Of a stretch of DNA of 64,000 bases, positions 62,691 through 64,000 are shown in pieces. Positions within the stretch are counted from its first letter, which is position 1. Each line of letters starts with the position of its first letter. The stretch is from contig NC_050471.1 in the NCBI RefSeq assembly GCF_013373865.1, positions 24,321,464 through 24,385,463 on the forward strand. Reading direction: 5' to 3'. The notes below the pieces were generated by a model. That model did no database searches. It worked only from the letters and a program-made list of their open reading frames with translations, and was not told where the DNA came from. Made by a program: the position numbers and the translations under genes. This DNA comes from Monomorium pharaonis. Lineage: Eukaryota > Arthropoda > Insecta > Hymenoptera > Formicidae.

Positions 62691-64000
62691 TATATAGATT
62701 AGAGTAAAATAATTTTATTCACTTCAGCATACAAAACCAAGAAAAAACTTGGTTTACAATTAGTCTACCATACTTATTCATCCATGTTAATTAGAATACT
62801 AAATAACTTATGTCGCTAAATAAGCCTAAATGCTTACTTAAGACTTGTTGCCTTCAACATGTTTAACTAACACAGTCATAAAAAAATTCACCTATCTCTT
62901 TACTTAATTATCTAATATTTCCACACACATTTATCTATTTCACGTTTTTTAGAGTCCTACCGAACTTCTCTTGTTTTGTTTTAAATATCTCCTTCTAACA
63001 TATTTAGAAGAACTTATAACTTCTGACAATGTTTAAGGTATTTTTTCAAAAATTTTTGATAAATTTAAAATATCACAAATGTTTAAATATTATGAGATAT
63101 TAGAAGAACGTTTTTATTAGGATAATTTAAAAAAATAATTATAATTATGTTGTCTTATTTTGACTTTTAAGAGAAAAATAAAGCAAATATGGTAATTAGA
63201 TGTGAAATAAGATAATGAGAAATTATCAGAAATAAGCATAATTAGCGTATATGCATATAGATGTAATTTAGATTTTAAATAATAACTTAAAATTTATATT
63301 AACAGGTGATGCAGAAAAGGTGAAGCAACTGGACGCTCTCGTAACTAAGATGGCCGGTTTCGAAAAGTATTATGGCGTCACCGGACAGACCTATAGCAGA
63401 AAAGTTGACATTGAATGTTTGAATGTTTTGAGTTCACTTGGTGCAACCGTTCACAAAGTAAGTTCGAATTGATACATTTGTATCCATGGCAGGCATGCAC
63501 TTTTCTTTTAAGGATTTCTAAATATCCATCATTTTTTTCTTTGAGAAATTAAGTCATTAAGAAGTCACTTGGTTTCGAATTAATTATTTCTTTTCTAATC
63601 TTCCTCCAGATTTGCACGGACATTCGTCTTCTCGCTAACATGAAAGAGATCGAGGAGCCCTTTGAGAGCACACAGATAGGTTCCAGCGCAATGCCCTACA
63701 AGCGGAACCCAATGCGCTCCGAGAGATGTTGTAGCGTGGCACGTCATCTGATGGTTCTCGTCAACAACACTCTCCACACCGCGGCGACCCAGTGGATGGA
63801 ACGAACGTTGGACGACTCAGCAAACCGCCGGCTTACCCTGGCGGAAGCTTATCTGTCGGCCGACTCGATTTTAATGACTCTTCAGAACATCACGGAGGGA
63901 TTAGTCGTTTATCCCAAGGTTGTTGCCAGACACGTGGCACAGGAACTGCCCTTCATGTCCGCGGAGAATGTAATCATGGCCATGGTGAAGGCCGGTGGCG
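34480..64000 (+). CDS. AdSL: Adenylosuccinate lyase, 3' end beyond the window
   Basis: Exons 34480-34635, 61361-61564, 62051-62333, 63306-63457 and 63610->64000 join in frame; 395 residues are visible of a family length near 480. The enzyme cleaves adenylosuccinate and SAICAR, releasing fumarate, in purine synthesis and the purine nucleotide cycle; cytosolic homotetramer. Seen: CDYRSPLSTRYASKEM at the N-terminus, RHDVMAHVHVF and HLGATSCYVGDNT (about 90-120), THLQPAQ with the catalytic-type His near 160, RGVKGTTGTQASF, and the fumarate-lyase signature GSSAMPYKRNP near 289-299 with its mobile-loop Ser. Exon 1 ends in phase 0 (KAEM) and exon 2 opens ELGLAIKPEQ, which fits the family without a gap, so intron 1 really spans 26.7 kb. 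That intron contains at least five other genes. Confidence 0.95.
36590..37891 (+). CDS. Unrecognised protein, large (probably terminal) exon
   Basis: An open frame of 433 codons with strong coding character: GC-rich, and clearly different from the AT-rich DNA around it. It may start at the ATG at 36590, or be the last exon of a longer gene using the acceptor before 36651 (CGTCGTCAG, then TAC GAA GAT in frame). Composition: Thr/Ser tract near residues 43-55, Pro-rich and poly-Pro stretches (KPPPPLLPQ), a conserved-looking basic motif PLDKLPKKSLRERWETG, and a C-terminal segment with VLNFTPIRTSASAPGF. No transmembrane segment or known domain is recognised; mostly disordered. It lies in AdSL intron 1 on the same strand and is convergent with the CxxC gene whose stop is at 38939. 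Confidence 0.65.
   Translation: MLPICTTSNFLFAYSRRQYEDRGTVDDKGDVQITRRYLQPKKTSSTTTTTTSNTSITMPESPIAPNDSKDDRKQIPPICPPNGGKSSDNGQVNDPSPPVVKSSSRSRNATRYSTMLAMSAMDEVLFVDGSEFTKPPPPLLPQVVLTDINDNVQPLHDGHCHFRDKMQPKKEGADVFPNFDMWNSNLMPALPQSPPKDSDSRRVTRYEPLDKLPKKSLRERWETGAECRPSRLSTFVNGYASGNNVASLHPANCSFSARKTVNQSRPIAAVRCEQNYPACYVLVQSSPACLYPAKDITCPSKPLSLAAHHDYRLYGQCNEQIEIREPYSSSCSVQIDGEKLYSDYEIWRGGGPGVLTKVMENGNGMPRPPADPFAITTSPSSSYYVQNYAPNLVLNFTPIRTSASAPGFVLSDLVNDYDDKRPRPILKQETVRV
38939..42714 (-). CDS. Unrecognised CxxC-rich protein, ten exons
   Basis: Exons assembled by phase: 42714-42539, 42475-42315, 42083-41981, 41236-40955, 40809-40717, 40623-40548, 40474-40391, 39700-39599, 39161-39081 and 39013-38939; about 410 residues ending in PSPT. 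Cysteine pairs recur: CEFC near the start, CKC, then CLLC, CKFC, CTDC and CPKC, each C-terminal pair in its own exon, as in zinc-binding knuckles. Between them is a Gln-rich stretch and a long charged Glu/Lys/Arg region (exon 4), probably coiled or disordered. The C-terminal exons have good splice sites; exon 3 and the exon 5 donor are the least certain. I do not recognise the family. Exon 9 opens ITR just after a CxxC exon, as does the tail of the neighbouring gene at 43271-45140. It lies antisense in AdSL intron 1. Confidence 0.6.
40086..40113. repeat. (TA)n microsatellite
   Basis: About 14 TA dinucleotides in an intron of the CxxC gene. Confidence 0.9.
40211..40386. mobile_element. Inverted-repeat MITE-like element next to a splice donor
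   Basis: The left half contains TTGTTCTTTTTCGCTGCACT and AAGTTAGATTAAG. The right half is the complement (GTGCAGCGAAAAAGAACA, with CATTCTAACTTAT before it). Outer ends ACTCTAT and ATAGAGT are inverted. The right end falls just inside the intron that begins at 40390 on the minus strand (CxxC gene exon 7). Confidence 0.65.
43178..43183 (-). terminator. Candidate polyadenylation signal of the 43-45 kb gene
   Basis: AATAAA on the minus strand, about 90 bp past the stop codon at 43271. Another lies at 43162-43167. Confidence 0.45.
43271..45140 (-). CDS. Four-pass snakeskin/MARVEL-like protein with Cys-rich tail
   Basis: Five exons in frame: 45140-45039, 44932-44717, 44284-44127, 44052-43947 and 43528-43271, giving 279 residues. 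The N-terminus is basic (MPKIKKRSDQQ). Strongly hydrophobic segments include LAILLLFAFTVYMII, ALACILLIVLSGVYVFVLAV, IIPVIYAALCALLF, FSFLGLIFFGVAGILFIL and IVATTLCLVVALLFLI. The tail has KCTVCKRCC and DCPTCVPSLC. Introns fall in phase 0 within TM1 (after RIFQF) and before the FSFLGLIFF segment (after FSKIR), the positions used in snakeskin. Function unknown; the tail cysteines could be zinc-binding or palmitoylated, which is inference. Exon 4 is needed to bring exons 3 (phase 2) and 5 (phase 0) into frame. It lies antisense in AdSL intron 1. Confidence 0.75.
44301..44487. mobile_element. MITE-like element, family A copy 2, beside a splice acceptor
   Basis: The ends TACACTGAGAAAAAAGTAG and TACTTTATTCCTAGTGTA are inverted. 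Interior words (TAGCTGAAGAAATTTAGTC, TTGAAAAATTGAA) match the element at 1612-1788 in the opposite orientation. It starts 17 bp from the exon boundary at 44284 of the minus-strand gene. Confidence 0.65.
45141..46798. other. Intergenic AT-rich DNA within AdSL intron 1
   Basis: No gene or distinctive element is recognised between the starts and stops of the two flanking minus-strand genes. Contains a short TA tract near 45727. Confidence 0.5.
46799..50570 (-). CDS. Snakeskin-like four-pass membrane protein
   Basis: Three exons: 50570-50478, 49775-49587 and 47020-46799, giving 167 residues, close to snakeskin's length. The start MADEAQQSQQPTTKRHK leads into TM1 (IAIKVLEV|ILSIFATGLVV). TM2 is YVTIAGYILINALFIISHAL, TM3 LLMFASVGGFMHVVAGSLIV, and TM4 near SSAVFTFVNAVAFVAEIIAI, ending RYS. 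Phase-0 introns fall within TM1 and before TM3 (after PKRT), as in snakeskin. To keep frame, intron 1 must use a GC donor (GTG|GCGAGT); the nearest GT donor shifts frame into a stop. A smooth septate junction or related membrane role is inferred from family only. It lies antisense in AdSL intron 1. Confidence 0.8.
49105..49220 (-). pseudogene. Relic copy of exon 1 end and intron 1 start of the snakeskin-like gene
   Basis: This stretch aligns with 50392-50507, which covers the end of exon 1 and the start of intron 1. Shared words include TTTCGATAACG, ACGAAG, GATTAAAT and GAGCA. On the minus strand it reads TIKMLKA where the functional exon reads AIKVLEV. The donor GC of the functional copy is AC here, so it probably cannot splice. 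It lies in intron 2 of the same gene. Confidence 0.6.
49985..50340. repeat. Dispersed AT-rich repeat, family D
   Basis: Contains AAATTGGAACACCTTTTAGA and TTCTAAAATTTCTACGATTT. Similar blocks occur at about 48890-49090, 57890-58165 and 62455-62655, with a possible reversed one at 58850-59110. All are in AdSL introns. Old and diverged; class unknown. Confidence 0.4.
51400..52020 (+). promoter_or_regulatory. GC/CpG-rich block, candidate promoter and first exon
   Basis: It stands out sharply from AT-rich DNA. It has pyrimidine tracts, a CG-repeat near 51808 and many CpGs, and ends in ATG at 51998 followed by seven codons (MSSRCCQ) and a donor-like CG|GTAGGT. This could be the first exon of an unidentified plus-strand transcript or an alternative promoter. 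The phase does not fit AdSL exon 2. Open frames run on both strands here, so I do not call a gene. Confidence 0.35.
52021..57086. other. Gene-poor part of AdSL intron 1
   Basis: No exon, RNA gene or clear repeat is recognised over about 5 kb, apart from a slightly GC-richer patch at 53700-54110. Confidence 0.5.
57087..57219. mobile_element. MITE with perfect 20-bp terminal inverted repeats
   Basis: The left end CTCTCTAAATTTCCTAGAGT is the exact reverse complement of 57200-57219. The interior repeats short AGAGT/ACTCT words. The perfect ends suggest a recent insertion. It lies just downstream of the snakeskin stop codon, perhaps in its 3' UTR. Confidence 0.85.
57276..61068 (-). CDS. Ssk: Protein snakeskin, smooth septate junction component
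   Basis: Four exons in frame: 61068-61018, 58635-58429, 57745-57626 and 57377-57276, giving 159 residues. The start MVSLQTIASIVIKVLKL opens TM1; the first extracellular loop reads YRTGYGGEFLGVGGTWNLNE, a hallmark of snakeskin; TM2 follows NPDAEIVASGVFVGF; TM3 is EIIMNFVGTFMFVAVGGTAL, then HYWHGY; TM4 is near IGLAVGSLCVLEGAAYLIDL and the end is HYAKDEFQ. In Drosophila, Ssk works with Mesh and Tsp2A at smooth septate junctions in midgut and Malpighian tubules, where it supports the paracellular barrier. All introns are phase 0. It lies antisense in AdSL intron 1, its start codon 292 bp before AdSL exon 2. Confidence 0.95.
62455..62698 (+). repeat. Family D repeat followed by a 43-base poly(A) tract
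   Basis: AT-rich sequence with AAATTGGAACACTTTTCAGA and TTCTAAAATTTCTAC, as at 49985-50340, runs into an uninterrupted A tract at 62656-62698. It lies in AdSL intron 3. The tract could be a retrotransposed tail or a homopolymer slippage. Confidence 0.55.

Noticed and set aside
1..64000. tRNA, rRNA or other structured RNA genes
   Set aside because: I looked for the tRNA T-loop and box signals by eye and saw none that holds up; a covariance-model scan would be decisive.

Overview
The window is nuclear DNA of an insect, most likely a hymenopteran (ant-like). Seen directly: GC-rich coding exons sit in very AT-rich introns, introns are spliceosomal with GT...AG ends, and several gene models join in frame exon by exon. 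Recognised proteins are a class XV myosin, a snakeskin-type septate-junction protein and adenylosuccinate lyase. The hymenopteran assignment is inference.

Layout: 3.8-15.5 kb (+) holds the C-terminal exons of an unconventional myosin XV (MyTH4-FERM tail). One of its introns (5362-13109) carries about 5.9 kb of a 153-bp satellite with a 459-bp higher-order period, bracketed by inverted repeats like a fold-back element. 17.5-25.4 kb (-) is a four-pass membrane protein with a charged tail. 25.4-30.5 kb is intergenic and rich in short mobile elements and simple repeats. 30.5-33.7 kb (+) is a short two-RRM protein of the A1CF/RBM46 type. 34.5-64 kb (+) is adenylosuccinate lyase (AdSL), cut by the right edge.

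AdSL intron 1 is 26.7 kb (34636-61360) and contains at least five other genes: an unrecognised gene on + (36.6-37.9 kb), and four on -: a ten-exon CxxC-rich protein (38.9-42.7 kb), a four-pass protein with a Cys-rich tail (43.3-45.1 kb), a 167-residue snakeskin-like protein (46.8-50.6 kb) and snakeskin itself (57.3-61.1 kb).

The four membrane proteins on the minus strand (17.5-25.4, 43.3-45.1, 46.8-50.6 and 57.3-61.1 kb) share two phase-0 intron positions, one inside TM1 and one just before TM3. I read them as one dispersed tandem family of snakeskin/MARVEL-like proteins. Snakeskin is known from Drosophila as a smooth septate junction protein; roles for the other three are unknown. All gene models were spliced by eye, so boundaries in low-complexity exons are less certain than those in conserved domains.
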